In this document: positions 24,938 to 36,674 of the stretch, piece by piece
How positions within the stretch are numbered: the stretch's first letter is position 1
How the letters are laid out: every line of letters begins with the position of its first letter
NCBI GenBank assembly: GCA_029959085.1
Contig: JARWIR010000005.1
Span: 9,612,501-9,676,500, forward strand
Reading direction: 5' to 3'
Source of the DNA: Nemophila menziesii
Taxonomy: Eukaryota; Streptophyta; Magnoliopsida; Boraginales; Hydrophyllaceae
Length of the DNA stretch: 64,000 nucleotides
Notes under the pieces: generated by a model
What the model was told of the DNA's origin: nothing
The model's input: only the letters and a program-made list of their open reading frames with translations
Databases searched by the model: none
Made by a program: the position numbers and the translations under genes

Positions 24938-25233
24938 ATTTCCTTGTTTCTTTACAGGTTAAATGTACCGAGCTTGGAATCGACTTTAATTTCATAATTT
25001 AGTATCTAATTTTTGCTTCACCTTAACACCAGATCTTTGGGCTGTGCAACGGGTTAGAAAACCCGATCAACCCGAAACTAGACGGGTTTTTGTTTATTGG
25101 GTGGATTGCGTTTGAAGTCTAAAAAAATATAAATAAATTAGCGGGTTGTGGATTTTGAAGTTGATAATCGCATGGCCCGATCGTCCTTTTAGTATAAAAA
25201 AAGATTAAAAAATTATACTGCATATTTTAATTA
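24938..25233. repeat. Truncated 14th array unit and array right boundary
   Basis: Follows the unit sequence up to the ttaatta of the MITE-like block, then jumps directly into the 5' part of a diverged tRNA-Asp relic (tcactatactacaacg). The break lies inside the MITE block, not at a monomer edge. Confidence 0.9.
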
Positions 25234-25680
25234 TCACTATACTACAACGAATTGGTTGACATTCCACTTTCACGCATTTATTCAAGAACCACGACTTCTT
25301 TTCCGAAAGCTAAATTCATCTGGTTCACGAGCGTTCTAGCTCTGTGTGTTAAGACAAGTAGGTTGCTCGAGATTTCGGACCAAGCTTGGAATCGACTTTG
25401 ATCATAAAGTTGTGTATGTTTTTTTGTTTTTCTCACGTACGCACTAGGTAAACAATATTCCTCAATCAGAATTAGCCTTGTGGCTCTAGTAATACACGAA
25501 CACACCATAATCTCGGTGGCTCATAAACCTTTGAGACTAGAACTTGAAGGCCATAACAGCAAATCAGTTGAAAGGCAAAAAGGATTGACCATTGATAGGG
25601 ATTGAACTCGGTCACTTACATAACAAGCAATGTTATCTCCGACTATACTATAACTACTTATCTACTTATCTGACCTTTTA
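25233..25680 (-). pseudogene. Diverged tRNA-Asp monomer with decayed tRNA
   Basis: One old monomer. It starts with a 5'-only tRNA fragment (25233-25251) and ends with a full but decayed tRNA-Asp relic at about 25585-25658. The spacer between them is recognisably the array spacer (aagcttggaatcgactttg and similar words). It is far more diverged than the array units, like the relics at 35-41 kb. Confidence 0.75.
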
Positions 25681-26003
25681 CCTATACTCATTTACAAATA
25701 ATATAACTTCACTAATCTCTTTACTGTATAAGACATGATATTCAGTCTTGAAAAATATATATGATTTTAGAAGATAAAAACAAAAATGTGACAATATACC
25801 CTAGCAATAATAGGGTGATGTTTTGATTTTGAGCGGTAATATTCTTGTCCCCATTAAGTTTAGAGAGAGAGAGAGATTAACCAAAATGCTTATGTACATT
25901 GTAAAAGTAAAACGATAATATGTAACGGAACAGAAAACGTCTATATGAGTAATCGAATAGGTAGGGTAGAATAGAGAGAGAGAGAGAGAGAGAGAGAGTA
26001 AAA
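25681..26003. other. MED25 downstream region with (AG)n tract
   Basis: No gene. Contains a short GA run near 25867 and a 26-bp perfect (AG)13 run at 25973-25998. That run ends 5 bp from the MED25 stop codon, so the MED25 mRNA would carry a CU-repeat at the start of its 3' UTR. Confidence 0.8.
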
Positions 26004-29000
26004 TTAATTCATAAAGCCTCCTCCAGCGCCGGTGATGTTAGAGGGTGGTCCTTGAGAAGAAACTTGTTGTCCTTGAGACATGATTTGTGGACGACCTTGT
26101 CCTTGTACTTGTCCTTGCATAGTATAGCCTTGAGACATTCCAGTTCCACCTCCCATCTGTGGTTGTTGCTGCTGCTGCATAAGTGGTTGTTGTTGCTGTA
26201 ATTGTGCCGCTAGTTGTGGTGGTTGTTGTTGCATCTGATTAAGTGGCTGCTGCTGTTGTTGTTGTTGCATCTGATTAAGTGGTTGTTGTTGCAACTGTGA
26301 AAGGTGTTGTGGTTGCTGTTGCTGCTGTTGTTGTTGTTGTGGTACTTGAAACTGTTGTTGTTGTTGTAACTGTTGATGGTGTTGCTGTTGTTGCTGTTGA
26401 TTTGATATCTGTGGCTTAAACACAACCATATCCTGAACATCCATATCATAATCATAATCTATATCTATATCCCAACTCCTATCTCTTTCTTTTTATGCAA
26501 AACAAAATGAGATTCTATTCTTACCCCTGGAAAAAGCATTCCAATCAAACGACACGCTTTGTCTGAAACAGACAGCAATAATGTCTGTGATGGTAGTTGA
26601 ATTACTGCACACTAAAAAAATTCAAAAAACAACACTCAGACCTCAAACTTTTCACAGTAATATGGCTATAAATTTAAGCTTTACAAATAAGTAATCCCTT
26701 GTATATGAATTCCTCTACTGACAAATGATTTCAGTTAAATTTTCATATGACAGATTCCATCTAACTGAATAAAATTTAATATCAGAAAAAGAAAGATTTA
26801 TGTGATAGTGTAGTTTGAAATCAGAGCCTGTTTTCCAAGTATACCAAATCTCAAATTCCATAATCCCTTAAAAGAATGAAAATCTTTGAACAATATAAAT
26901 GCAAGGCTTGAGTGCACCATCCAATTTCCTTAAGCATTATATATGTATACAAGGATGATTATAGATTTATCAGCATTTATAATTTACACTAGAGATTTAG
27001 CAAGACTTACAAGTTTCTTTTCTTGTAGCTGCCCAAGAAATCCGTGCTGATTCATTGCACGAAAGACTAAAAAGTCTGCCTTTCCAACATATTGCCTTAC
27101 AAAACAAATTTGATAAAAAATATATATTAGAGAACAAATCAAGATCAGAAATTTTAGGTATTATTAGGAAACTGTACTTGTTGTTCATGTGGTCCTGAGA
27201 TATAAGGCGCACAATTTGCATTGTTGGAGGCCAATTTGCAGCTAGCCTGGAGAAAATAAACAAACAAACAAATTAAATATCACCAACAAATTGTGCTTTT
27301 CGTAATAAATTTCAACATATAGACAAAGCAACTATGGAAAGGATATAAACGGATAATATATCAGATAATGACCGATAATAATGCCAAAAACCTCCTAATC
27401 GAATTAATTGTCCATATACCTCCTCGATATAGCTGTATATTTTTTAAATTGACAAAAATATCCCCCAACGCTACTATTTAAGTAACTTTACTAATTTATT
27501 TTATATTATTTTATTTTATTCAAACCCTCCCACCACCTCATATCTTTACCCTATCTCTCTCTCTCTCTCTCTGCGCCGCCACCACCACCAACTATGCACC
27601 CTAGCCACCACCACCGCGCCTGGAATTGACCGTCGCTGCTCCGCCACACACTACCGCTATATAAACTCTAGGTAAATTGTAATCTATCTCCATATTCGTT
27701 CGCGATAATTCAATTACGAAAGATATTAAATTAATATGCATTTGTTGATTGTTTATGGTAAATTTTGCAAGTATTAAACACGAGATCTTATGTATACACT
27801 GGTCAATGTATGTATCGGAGCTGTTTTGTGACACGGCGCTATGAATGTAATATATATGAATATCTAAGAGATAACAACATTAGATTAGGATAAAGGAATG
27901 GTTAAGATTATCAGAATTAGAGAATCTTATATCCTGATTTTAGTACAAATTAATGATAGTCTTAGGCGGTTTAGATTTTGTTTCTCTCTCAGAGCACTGT
28001 TTCAGGGACCTAGTGATAATTTTGGAAAATCACATGATGGGATCACCGTGTGTTGGGATGGTTTTCTAGAAATTTCTTTTTTCAATCTCAGATCTTGCTT
28101 AACATGTATATACAAGTTTTGTGCAGGAATGTGTGAAAGGGGCCCTCAATTACAAACCGATCATAAGTTTTTGTGATGGATAAATCTTATCAAAGGTTTT
28201 TGCTGTTTGATGGTTTTGAATGTACTTACGGGATTGAAACTTATGAATCGATCCAAGATTCAAAGTGTTTTTTGAATGAAAACAGTGATTTGTAAGGAAA
28301 TTCGTACTGATGCTATAATGTGATGGGTTGCGAATCGAAATAGGAGATCGGACAGGGACTTTGATTGGGATTCTTGGCAAGTACGGGGGACTTGGATGGA
28401 AATTTCTGAAAATTTCAGGGACCTAGTGATAATTTTGGAAAATTACATGCCCTGAAGCGCAAGCGCAATCGATGAAGAAAGTGTGTTGTGATGGTTTTTA
28501 CAAAAGTGCAGGGACCGGAATGCAATTTTTCGTAATTATTTTTTAAATTGTTTTAAAGAGTAGCCACGTCATTTTTTGGACAATACGTAATTGACATAGG
28601 AGGTTATTGGTCAATATTTATATTTGGGAAAATGCAAGAGCAAATTTGATGTAACAATAAAGGAGGATAAGGCACTTATCGAGTATTTATACACTTACGT
28701 CTCAGAAGCTGTTGCACTCCTATAGCCCTGCAATAATCAATAACATATAAGTTTCAACCAATAATTAGCAAACAGAATCATTCAATAAAACATCTACTAT
28801 TATTAGGTAACACAAATGAAAATTCTAATCAAACCTCTAGTCTGGTAATAAATACAGGCTGGCCTTGTCTTTGTCCCGATAAGTTTCCCTGCATTGCAAG
28901 TTTAAACATGAATATCTGTGACTAAACACACAAAATAGTTGCGAAAACATTTCTTATATGTTTTATAATCTCGCAAAGATCTATTGAGATAAATACTTAG

Positions 29001-32000
29001 TATCATACAGACCATTCGAATGAACTCCAAAAGAACTATAAGCTTCAACTACTAACTAAACTTATCATCTTTAACAAATCACGCAATTATGTATATTTTT
29101 CCATAAGTGGATGCTACGTCAAGTTTCCTAACAATTTCTGAATTTGTATATGTTTCTACTTTGCCAATAAAAATTAGCATATAGACATGTTCCGTTCTAT
29201 CAATAAAAGAATAATATAAAGCTTTGAATAGTTCCATTTTGATTCCTAACAAAACTAATATTATAAAATCATAACGGCTAACTTTGTTAATTCTACTTTC
29301 ACAGACCAAAGTATTCTACACCATTTAAAGAAAGGATCTATTTATCAGTATAGTCCTCGACACACATTCCCACAAAAAAAAAAAAAGTAAATAAGTAGCA
29401 CTGATATAGTATGGGTGGTGGCACAAATTCCATATATTCAGCATTCGAATTCTAATAAGCATACTCATAACTATCTACTCAAAATTTGGCAAGAAAATAT
29501 ATATATATATTTTAAATAAAAAACAAGAAACTGTTTTGATAACATAAATATGCTCTTCGTCATTGTATGATTGTTTAGCTATTCGTTAAGCTACATGACA
29601 ACAGAGCAGAAAAGAAAAGACACAATCATTGTATCGCCAAAAAAGTATTATAACAAGTCTAATCAAAATAAATTTAAAAAAGTTTTATCAAAGTCAAGGA
29701 TTGACTGACTCGCCAGTTGTATAAATATTATTAACTAATTCAACTTGAATCATTACATTCGCTTACCTCCCAGACTTTGACATATTTTGATTGGGCTGAG
29801 TTGTTATTATTTGGCCCATTTCCACTTCCATTTCCAGGCCCACTAATTATGTTCTGATTCATCCCTGGAAGATTACCACCTTGAGCCACCACTGTTTGTC
29901 CCATACTAACATTAACCCCACCACCTTGAAGAGTATTTGAATTTTGAGCTACGTTTGAAGTAATTCCTGAGGATATTTGCGGTTGTGCCAGCTGTCCAGT
30001 TCCTGTTACTAAGGGCACTGATGATGTCATAGTAGCTTGTCCAACTTGGTGTCCGATAGTAGGAGGGACTGAAGCGGAAATTCCACTTGAAATCATGTTT
30101 GATAGTATCGGGGCCCCACTGATAGGAGAAGCTCCAGCTAAAGCCTGTCGCGCCACATCATTTAATATCCTCCCATTGGGCCCGCCACCTGGACGAATCA
30201 CGGTTGGTTTCATATCTGTCACGTTCTCATTGGCTGATATTATCATATCCTGAGAAGGTGAAGATGTTTGAATAACTGGTATACTCGTCTGTACAGGTGG
30301 ACGAGGAACTGATTGCATATTCCCAAAGTTGGGTCCACCCATAGATGTCACTGTAGTAGGCTCCTGATAAAGACATTAATTAATTAACATATTACATATT
30401 TACCCTTGCCTAATTAAGGAGAAAAAATCTTACCACTTTAACAGTAGCTGGTGCAACATTTCCTACAGCAACTGCTTGTGGCCTACTCATAACAGCACCA
30501 GCACCATTTGCTGTATAATAAAACAAACCTTACAAATTAATATTATTTTCGCAAAATTAACATAAAATGATAATAAATTAAAGAATTAAAAAAAGAGGAA
30601 AACCTGGTGGTCCAGAAGGAGGAGCTGAAGTAACATCAATTTTCACAGGACTAGACGTTACAGTAACATTTTGCGTTCCAGGGCGTGTTAAAACAGCACA
30701 AGCCTCCTTAAAATTCTCAGAGATTAATACAAGAAAATGAGGATTTTTAGTATTGTCAACAATAGGCGTATCAGCTCGAGGATTACGTTTCCCCTAAATT
30801 AACACAAATAATAATAAATAACTCAATAAGAACAACTTAAAAAATGTATAAACAATTTGAACAAAAAAAATTATTATTATTATTACCGCATTATAGATCA
30901 CTTTAAGTTTCGGAAACTGTTTCGGGGAAATAACTGACAGAGAAATAGAACACTGCACCCAAAAAAAACAAATTAGCAGTCAAAATATATGAAAGGTGAA
31001 TAAATGGGTCCCACAATAGTTACCAGAGGAAAGCATCTAGCGATAGTTTCAGCATCAGAAAGACGAGAATGAGTTTGTGTTTCGATATTTTCAACTTGTT
31101 CAGGTTTCAGAAATTGTGGACGAAAAACAGGTGTTGGTAAAGCATATGGACTACTTCCTGCTATAAGTACACAGTGTTTCTGCCATTCCACGTTTTGTTG
31201 ACTTTGACTTCCGTTACCACATAGCATCTGTAATAAAAATAAAATTATATAAATCTTTATTTTCAAAAAAAAAATTAATAAAATTAATTATTACCATTAA
31301 AGCTTCAGAAAGGCCTTCTGCTATTGCAGCATCATTGAATCCACCACCAGCAAATTGCATAGCTGAAAGCCATTGTGAAAATACATCCACATTTTTTGTC
31401 CATCCAGATCTTCGTACTAAACAAGCTTTAAAAAAAAAAAAGAATAAATAATTTTATTTTAATAGTAATTACTAAATGTATGATATTAGTAAATAGAAAG
31501 CGTACCACTGTAAGAACCATGAGAGGTGAACACAACCAAGGAAAAAGCAAGATTAGTAGCAGGTGCTTTCTGTAAAAATATAGGTAAAAAATCAGTAAGG
31601 GGTAAAAGAAGTAAATAAGTAGCTTAATCTGGTATAACATTTTTACCTGCCCTGTTGAGTCATTTCCACAAAAAGACCTGTAAGTTATACATCGAAAGTA
31701 TTAATAAGTGGATCATTTTGTCATATAACAGTTGCATATATTAATGGTTGAGACAAGATATTGATACAAAATCGAATTGATTAATAAAATATGTGAAATT
31801 AAAGAAGATGCTTTGTGGATTTGACAAATAAATACATGTTTTTATACTGAGTAAATGCAATTATGATTTCTTGCTATTGACATAAAATCATAGGATTAAC
31901 TAATGTTTATATTTGGAGCTATATATGGTAATATTGTAACCAAAATATGGATGGATAAGAAAATATTTTTCAGATTCGAACTACACTTTCCAACACTCTA

Positions 32001-32542
32001 GAAATCGAAAATGATTTAAGTATTACTTTTACCTGTTCATTCACAGTCATAGTTTGATTAAAATAGAAGAAATTATATCCTTAGATTTTTGTTTTGTTGT
32101 TGCACACTCAGAATTGGCTTAGAAAATCAAGATGAATATGTATACTTTTGATGAATATATAGTTAGTGACATCTAGTGGAATTAACTCGAATAATAATTG
32201 GCCCCAAACACAAAATCCTGGCTCCACCAATCCTAATAATACATACATACACATATGTACATCGATATATGAAGAATTTAGCACACAATGTTAACAAAAG
32301 TCCAAAATTCCAAATCATACATACGTCAGATACGAAAATGATATAAATGACGTTTTACATATAAGTAAATTAGTTAATCCCTAAATTTCAAACGGTTCAA
32401 ATAAAGATTAATTGTGCGTATATATAGACAGAGATGGAAAGTACTTGATAATTTTGTCGAGGTAATCAGAAACGATGGTTTTCCAGTACGGTCCAAGAGC
32501 GGCGGTTCCTTCGACGGCGACGATTAACTGTTTATCAGCCAT
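26004..32542 (-). CDS. MED25: Mediator complex subunit 25 (PFT1-like)
   Basis: Subunit of the plant Mediator coactivator. MED25 links transcription factors to RNA polymerase II in the nucleus; in Arabidopsis it acts in jasmonate, light and flowering responses. I traced 15 GT-AG exons: 32542-32445, 31677-31647, 31569-31506, 31425-31295, 31227-31024, 30952-30887, 30793-30604, 30510-30434, 30363-29767, 28888-28835, 28727-28699, 27246-27178, 27095-27011, 26611-26525, 26432-26004. All phases join, giving 736 aa. Residues 1-198 form the von Willebrand A domain (starts MADKQLIVAVEGTAALGPYW). The middle is rich in S, P, G and N. SKYVKVWE near 479-486 opens the ACID domain, to about 590. The tail (about 605-690) is poly-Q encoded by mixed CAA and CAG codons and ends in GGGFMN. 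The Arabidopsis protein is about 100 aa longer, partly because of a longer Q tail. The largest intron (27247-28698) holds an insertion. Confidence 0.95.
27369..28613. mobile_element. TIR-bounded insertion in MED25 intron 11
   Basis: About 1.25 kb. The ends are imperfect inverted repeats: tgacc, a short gap, then acctcct, aatta and tgtcca occur in the same order on both ends. Inside lie a 19-bp TC run (27554-27572) followed by a GCC/CCA-rich stretch that resembles a gene 5' end. A direct repeat of about 34 bp (cagggacctagtgataattt) occurs at 28003 and 28416. This makes a Mutator-like or Pack-MULE-type element possible, but no target duplication could be fixed and no transposase is present. Confidence 0.45.
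27554..27572. repeat. (TC)n microsatellite
   Basis: Perfect TC run of 19 bp inside the intron 11 insertion. Confidence 0.9.
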
Positions 32543-32737
32543 TGATGAATCAGATGATACTCAAAGCAAGCAGCAGCTATTCTCTGACGGTTACAAGAAA
32601 TGTATATGTAAGTATATGTTTGCAGTATGGTTCCAATTTTAGCCCCTTTGGCTTTTATATGTCACGAAATTAGCAAAGTAAGGGTATTATTTTAGAGTCA
32701 AAATTAGAATAGTATACCGGGTTTAAAAGAATCAACA

Positions 32738-33210
32738 ATTATTATTTTAACCCGTAACTAGACGGGTTAGATTTAATTTAATGAATATATTTTAAAAAAA
32801 GTTATATATTTTTAAAAACTGAAAAATAATTTATTTAATAAATTTTTTCTATTACTGCGATTATTATGACAATATTTCTATTTTTTTATAATTTAAACTT
32901 TATTTTCTAAATTCTTAATTTATATTTCTAAAATTAAAAATTATTTGGAGTATATATTTGTATCATAAGTTATATTTTTCTTTACAATAGTTCTTTGTAA
33001 TATAAAATTTACCTGTCTAAAGAATTAAAATATAAATTCGACCCGTTTATTAACCCAAGTCACGTGTAATGTGTCTGAAATCTGTCATACTCGAAACTGA
33101 ATGGCTTATATAATGTATCTTTTTTTTGTTCAAATGGCTTATATAATGTATCAAGCAGGTGCAGATTGAGCATTTTTTTAATCTAAAGTAACCTATTTGC
33201 ACCTTTACTT
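32738..33210. mobile_element. Relic related to the MITE block of the array
   Basis: Shares ordered words with the array block: aactagacgggtt, cccgtttattaaccca, cgaaactgaatggcttatat and atgtatcaagcaggtg-like ends. It lies just upstream of MED25 and outside any tRNA monomer, so this family also exists as a dispersed element. Confidence 0.55.
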
Positions 33211-33224
33211 AAAATCATTTTTAA

Positions 33225-33695
33225 TATTGTTTGAATTCATATTTTTAAAGGAAATGAAATGAAAGAAAATTTTAAGAGATAAATTTTCATTTTTTTGTTT
33301 GGATTCGATTTTAAATGAAAGGAAAATAATTTAATTAATCGTACAATTTTTTGAATTTCTCTAAAAATGTTAATTATTTAATCTTTCTATTTTGGAGTCA
33401 TTTCAAAAACAATGAAATAATTACTTTTTTTAAAATGTCACATCTAACCTTATAATTTTAATATATAATACTTAACATAACATAAAAAGGGTATAAAAGT
33501 ATTTTTTTTATCTAAAATATCATTTGCTTTCCATTAATAATGAAAATCCAAACAAACGATTCCTTAATCAATTACTTTATTTTCCTTTATTAATCTTTTT
33601 ATAATCCAAATACGATATCATATTCCATTTTATTTCTTTAATATTTTTATATTCCTATCATTTATTTTCATTTGTTAATTTGAATCCAAACAATA
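33225..33695. mobile_element. AT-rich MITE-like element
   Basis: About 470 bp. It begins tattgtttgaattca and ends with the reverse complement of tattgtttggattca. Sub-terminal ATGAAA-rich stretches are also mirrored. No coding capacity. Target duplication unclear. Confidence 0.45.
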
Positions 33696-33702
33696 CATTA
33701 AA

Positions 33703-34988
33703 TGGATAAAAATACTTTTTGAATAAAATAATATCATTTGTCAAAAATATTAAAAAATGATTATAAGATCTTAAACCACTTTGGGTGTTTTTTAGGTATT
33801 TTTTATGTGTGTATGTTTTAATTACCTAGCTGTCATGAAAACCAATTTAATCGACAAAAAGGAAGGTGTGGGAAATATATTCTTCGTAGAGGGTACAACC
33901 AATCTTTTGGGTGGCCAAATACTAAAATATCCTCAAATAAAATAAAAACCACATAAAAACAAAAAATAAGTGGCAGTGACATAGACCACCAACTCAATGA
34001 GTCTCTTAGCGAGTCACTGAGTATTGAAATTGCTCAATTCTAACCACCAACCACTTCTGGCACCATAACCTGGGGCATACTCAAAGAGTCCCTAAGTACG
34101 AATTCTCTATGTACAAAGGCATTGAGTTCAAGGTATCTGTGTACAAACTCACTGAGTACGATATTTCTCTGAGTATACTCAAAAAGTCTCTAAGTATACT
34201 TAGCTAAAACTCTGAGTATGCTCAAGAAAATCTCTACGTATGATCTAAAATCACTAAGTATGCATCGTAAAACACTAATTGTACTCAAACATTGAAAGTT
34301 AGCACAAAAATAAAGGAAAAATTGCACATAAATTATTTTTATGATAGAAAAATATTGCTGAGCATTTTCAAGTGCAAATCTTTAAAGAAGAGTTCACTAG
34401 CAACCAACATTCATAATATTTATCTATATGTTACTTTTTATCGTCATACACTTTTATATCTACTCATTTAGGAGTGTACACTTGGTTTACTTGTGTTAGG
34501 ATTGCCACAAGAGATCCTCAAAGAAGTTATGAAGGTTTGTGTGCACACCTTAAGAACACATGTGATATAGTGGAGGTGCTTACAAATTCCTAAGGGGCCA
34601 ACAAGACCTTAGGTGGTGGACTAAACCAACAAAAACCGAACCACTCGAAAATCGTGTGTTTGTATTTTTTCCTTACTCTTTACTTTCTTGCATGCTATAT
34701 GTTTGTCTAAGTGTTTCTAAATAATTGTTCAACATTAACTACTTTTATTGTATGCTTAGTGTTTGTGATATTGTCTCTTCTTTAATTGGGTATGCGTATA
34801 AGCATGTAATCTTACTCTTTTAACCCAGAGTTGGTACCTTTATCCTCTTATGAGACTTTATGTGTTCGTTAGTTTTTCATTTATTGAGTATAATTTTTAT
34901 TCAATCACCCTAGAACTATTTACTGGGTTTCACATACTGAAAAAGACCTCATCCATTAATCTACACCAGGTCATACTCAAAACTTCCA
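33703..34988 (+). mobile_element. 1.3 kb LTR-like repeat, copy 1 (probable solo Copia LTR)
   Basis: Direct repeat of 40832-42170. It starts TGGA and ends TCCA. Its 3' part has words I associate with SIRE/Maximus-type Copia LTRs: taggtggtggactaaac, a CCCCCTAGAACTA-like tail, and AT-rich U3/R text before it. The middle holds many GAGTA/GAGTATGCTC words in both orientations. It cuts into a tRNA-Asp monomer: the right flank is the 5' part of a tRNA relic. No 5-bp target duplication is visible, so the LTR assignment is an inference. Confidence 0.5.
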
Positions 34989-35306
34989 CAATACAACAAC
35001 TTGGTTTACATTCGACTTACATCTATTCGCTTGAGATTTGTGATTTCTCTTCCTAGAGCTAAATTCTTCTGGCTCACGAGCGTTCTAGCCTGGTGTGTCA
35101 CGACGAGTAGATTTCTTAAGATCCTCGTCATAGAATGGGTTAAAAAGATTTATTTTTTAATAATTTTGTCAAATTTACGCCTTCACATATACACAAGGTA
35201 AACGATTTATTCTCCATCAAAATTAAGTCTCGTGCCTTTAGCAATACTAGCATACCATAACATCAGTGCATTTTGAGGTTGGAATATGATGAGTCGTCAT
35301 AACAGA

Positions 35307-35373
35307 TGATGGGGATAGAATACATGACACCCATATGGTAAGCAGGAATACTTAACACTACACTACAATAACT
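35307..35373 (-). pseudogene. tRNA-Asp relic
   Basis: Decayed; D arm and 5' acceptor recognisable, T arm lost. Spacer words of the array monomer lie on both sides. This is the first relic of the old array at 35-41 kb. Confidence 0.6.
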
Positions 35374-35611
35374 CGGCTGACATTCCACTTACACGCGTTT
35401 ACTCGACATTCGCTACTTCTCTTCCTAAAGTTAAATTCTTCTGGCTCACGAGCGTCTAGCCTTGTTGTTCACGGCGAGTCAGTTGCTCGAGATCCTCGTC
35501 TTAGAGCGGGTTAAAAAGATCAAGTTGAAATTAGGTTTATTTATTTTATATTTTGTTTCACGTATGCACAAGGTAAACAATTTTTTTCCATAAGGTCGAA
35601 GCATTTTGAGA

Positions 35612-35679
35612 AAAGTCGTGGATCAAACCTAGGTCACCTGCATGACAGGCGGGAATACTTAACACTATAATACAACGAC
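35612..35679 (-). pseudogene. tRNA-Asp relic
   Basis: Anticodon region gcatgacaggcggg and the 5' half are well kept; the acceptor 3' strand is lost and the T arm altered. It lies only about 305 bp from the previous relic, so this spacer is shortened. Confidence 0.7.
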
Positions 35680-35839
35680 TTGGTCATTGAGGAGAAAGGT
35701 AACTGGAGAAGGATATAACGGGGTTTTAAGACACTAACATACCATAACATCGGTGTATTTTGAGTTTAAATTTGAAAGGGTGTATGAGAAAAAGGTGGTT
35801 GTCAAGGGGAAGGGTCACGGGGAAAAGGTAGGAGGAGAC

Positions 35840-35909
35840 ACCCTTGCCGACTATCGAACACGGTTACCCACATAACAAGCGAAAATACTTACGATATTAC
35901 TCGGATAAC
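35840..35909 (-). pseudogene. tRNA-Asp relic
   Basis: Anticodon changed (cataacaagc), many stem mismatches, D arm altered. Confidence 0.6.
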
Positions 35910-36213
35910 TTGATAGACATTCCACTTACACACTTTTACTCGAGATCCACCTTTTCTCTTCCCAAAGCTAAATTTTCTGTCTCACAAGCGTTCTAGCCTG
36001 ATTTTTCATGACGAGTAGAGTGCTCGATATTCTCATCTCGGGATGGGTTAAAAAGACCAAGATGGAATTGTTTTTCAGAATTTTGTCCAATTTGTGCCTT
36101 CACAATGCGCCTAGTCAAATCCAGTAACATAAACAAATGATCTTGAACAATACTCGGTGATCGTCGAGTTATTCAATAGAGCGAGACGGTAAAGGGAAAA
36201 GGGTACGAGGAGA

Positions 36214-36285
36214 CACCCTTGTCGACTATCAAACACATGTCACCCACATAACAAGAGAAGATACTTACCACTATACTCTAACGAC
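36214..36285 (-). pseudogene. tRNA-Asp relic
   Basis: 72 nt long with a good 5' half; anticodon region cataacaag and T arm changed. The flanking spacer resembles that of the preceding relic more than the array, so these two may share a local duplication. Confidence 0.65.
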
Positions 36286-36602
36286 TTGATTTACAATCCA
36301 TTTACACACCTTTACTCGAGATCCACCACTTTTCTTCCCAAAGCTAAATATTCTGTCTCGCAAGTGTTCTAGCCTGATTTTTCATGACAAATAGAGTGCT
36401 CGAGATTCTCATCTCGGGATGGTTTAAAAAGACCAAGCTAGAATCGAATTTATTTTTCAGAATTTTGTCCAATTTGTGCCTTCACATATGCACCAAGTCA
36501 AAACCAGCAAGATAAACAAATGATCTTGAACCTTAAGCGGTGATCGTCGAGTCATTCAATAGAGTATGACGGTAAAGGGAACAGTGAAAAAGGAAAAAGA
36601 AA

Positions 36603-36674
36603 ACACTATTGCAGGGTATGGAACTCGGGTTACCCGCGTGACAAGTGAGAATACTTACAGTTATACTACAAAGA
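36603..36674 (-). pseudogene. tRNA-Asp relic
   Basis: Anticodon loop gcgtgacaag keeps GTC, but acceptor and D stem have several mismatches. Confidence 0.65.

Larger units (their letters stand above)
1..25233. repeat. Higher-order tandem array of tRNA-Asp triplets, 1.92 kb unit
   Basis: Head-to-tail array of 13 units. Taking the phase of base 1, units begin at 1, 1922, 3841, 5760, 7679, 9597, 11516, 13435, 15353, 17273, 19194, 21113 and 23033; a truncated 14th unit begins at 24938. Unit length is 1918-1921 bp except unit 13 (1905 bp, a small deletion near 24155). Units differ by scattered substitutions and 1-2 bp indels, roughly one to a few percent by eye. Each unit is three monomers of about 460 bp, each with a minus-strand tRNA-Asp-like gene, plus a MITE-like block of about 650 bp inside the third spacer. 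The array continues past the left edge. Seen directly; recent homogenisation is inferred. Confidence 0.97.

Noticed and set aside
1..25233. tRNA-derived SINE family
   Set aside because: The copies are head to tail with fixed spacing, have no A-rich tail and no target duplications, and keep complete tRNA genes with terminator runs.
1..25233. CRISPR-like or bacterial repeat array
   Set aside because: Unit length, eukaryotic tRNA structure and surrounding intron-containing plant genes rule this out.
26210..26455. 81-aa Asn-rich frame overlapping the MED25 last exon
   Set aside because: It is the shifted reading of the CAA/CAG tract; the Gln frame joins in phase with the upstream MED25 exons.
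26997..27263. 88-aa minus-strand frame
   Set aside because: It reads through two real MED25 exons and the intron between them; splice sites and protein similarity support the split exons.
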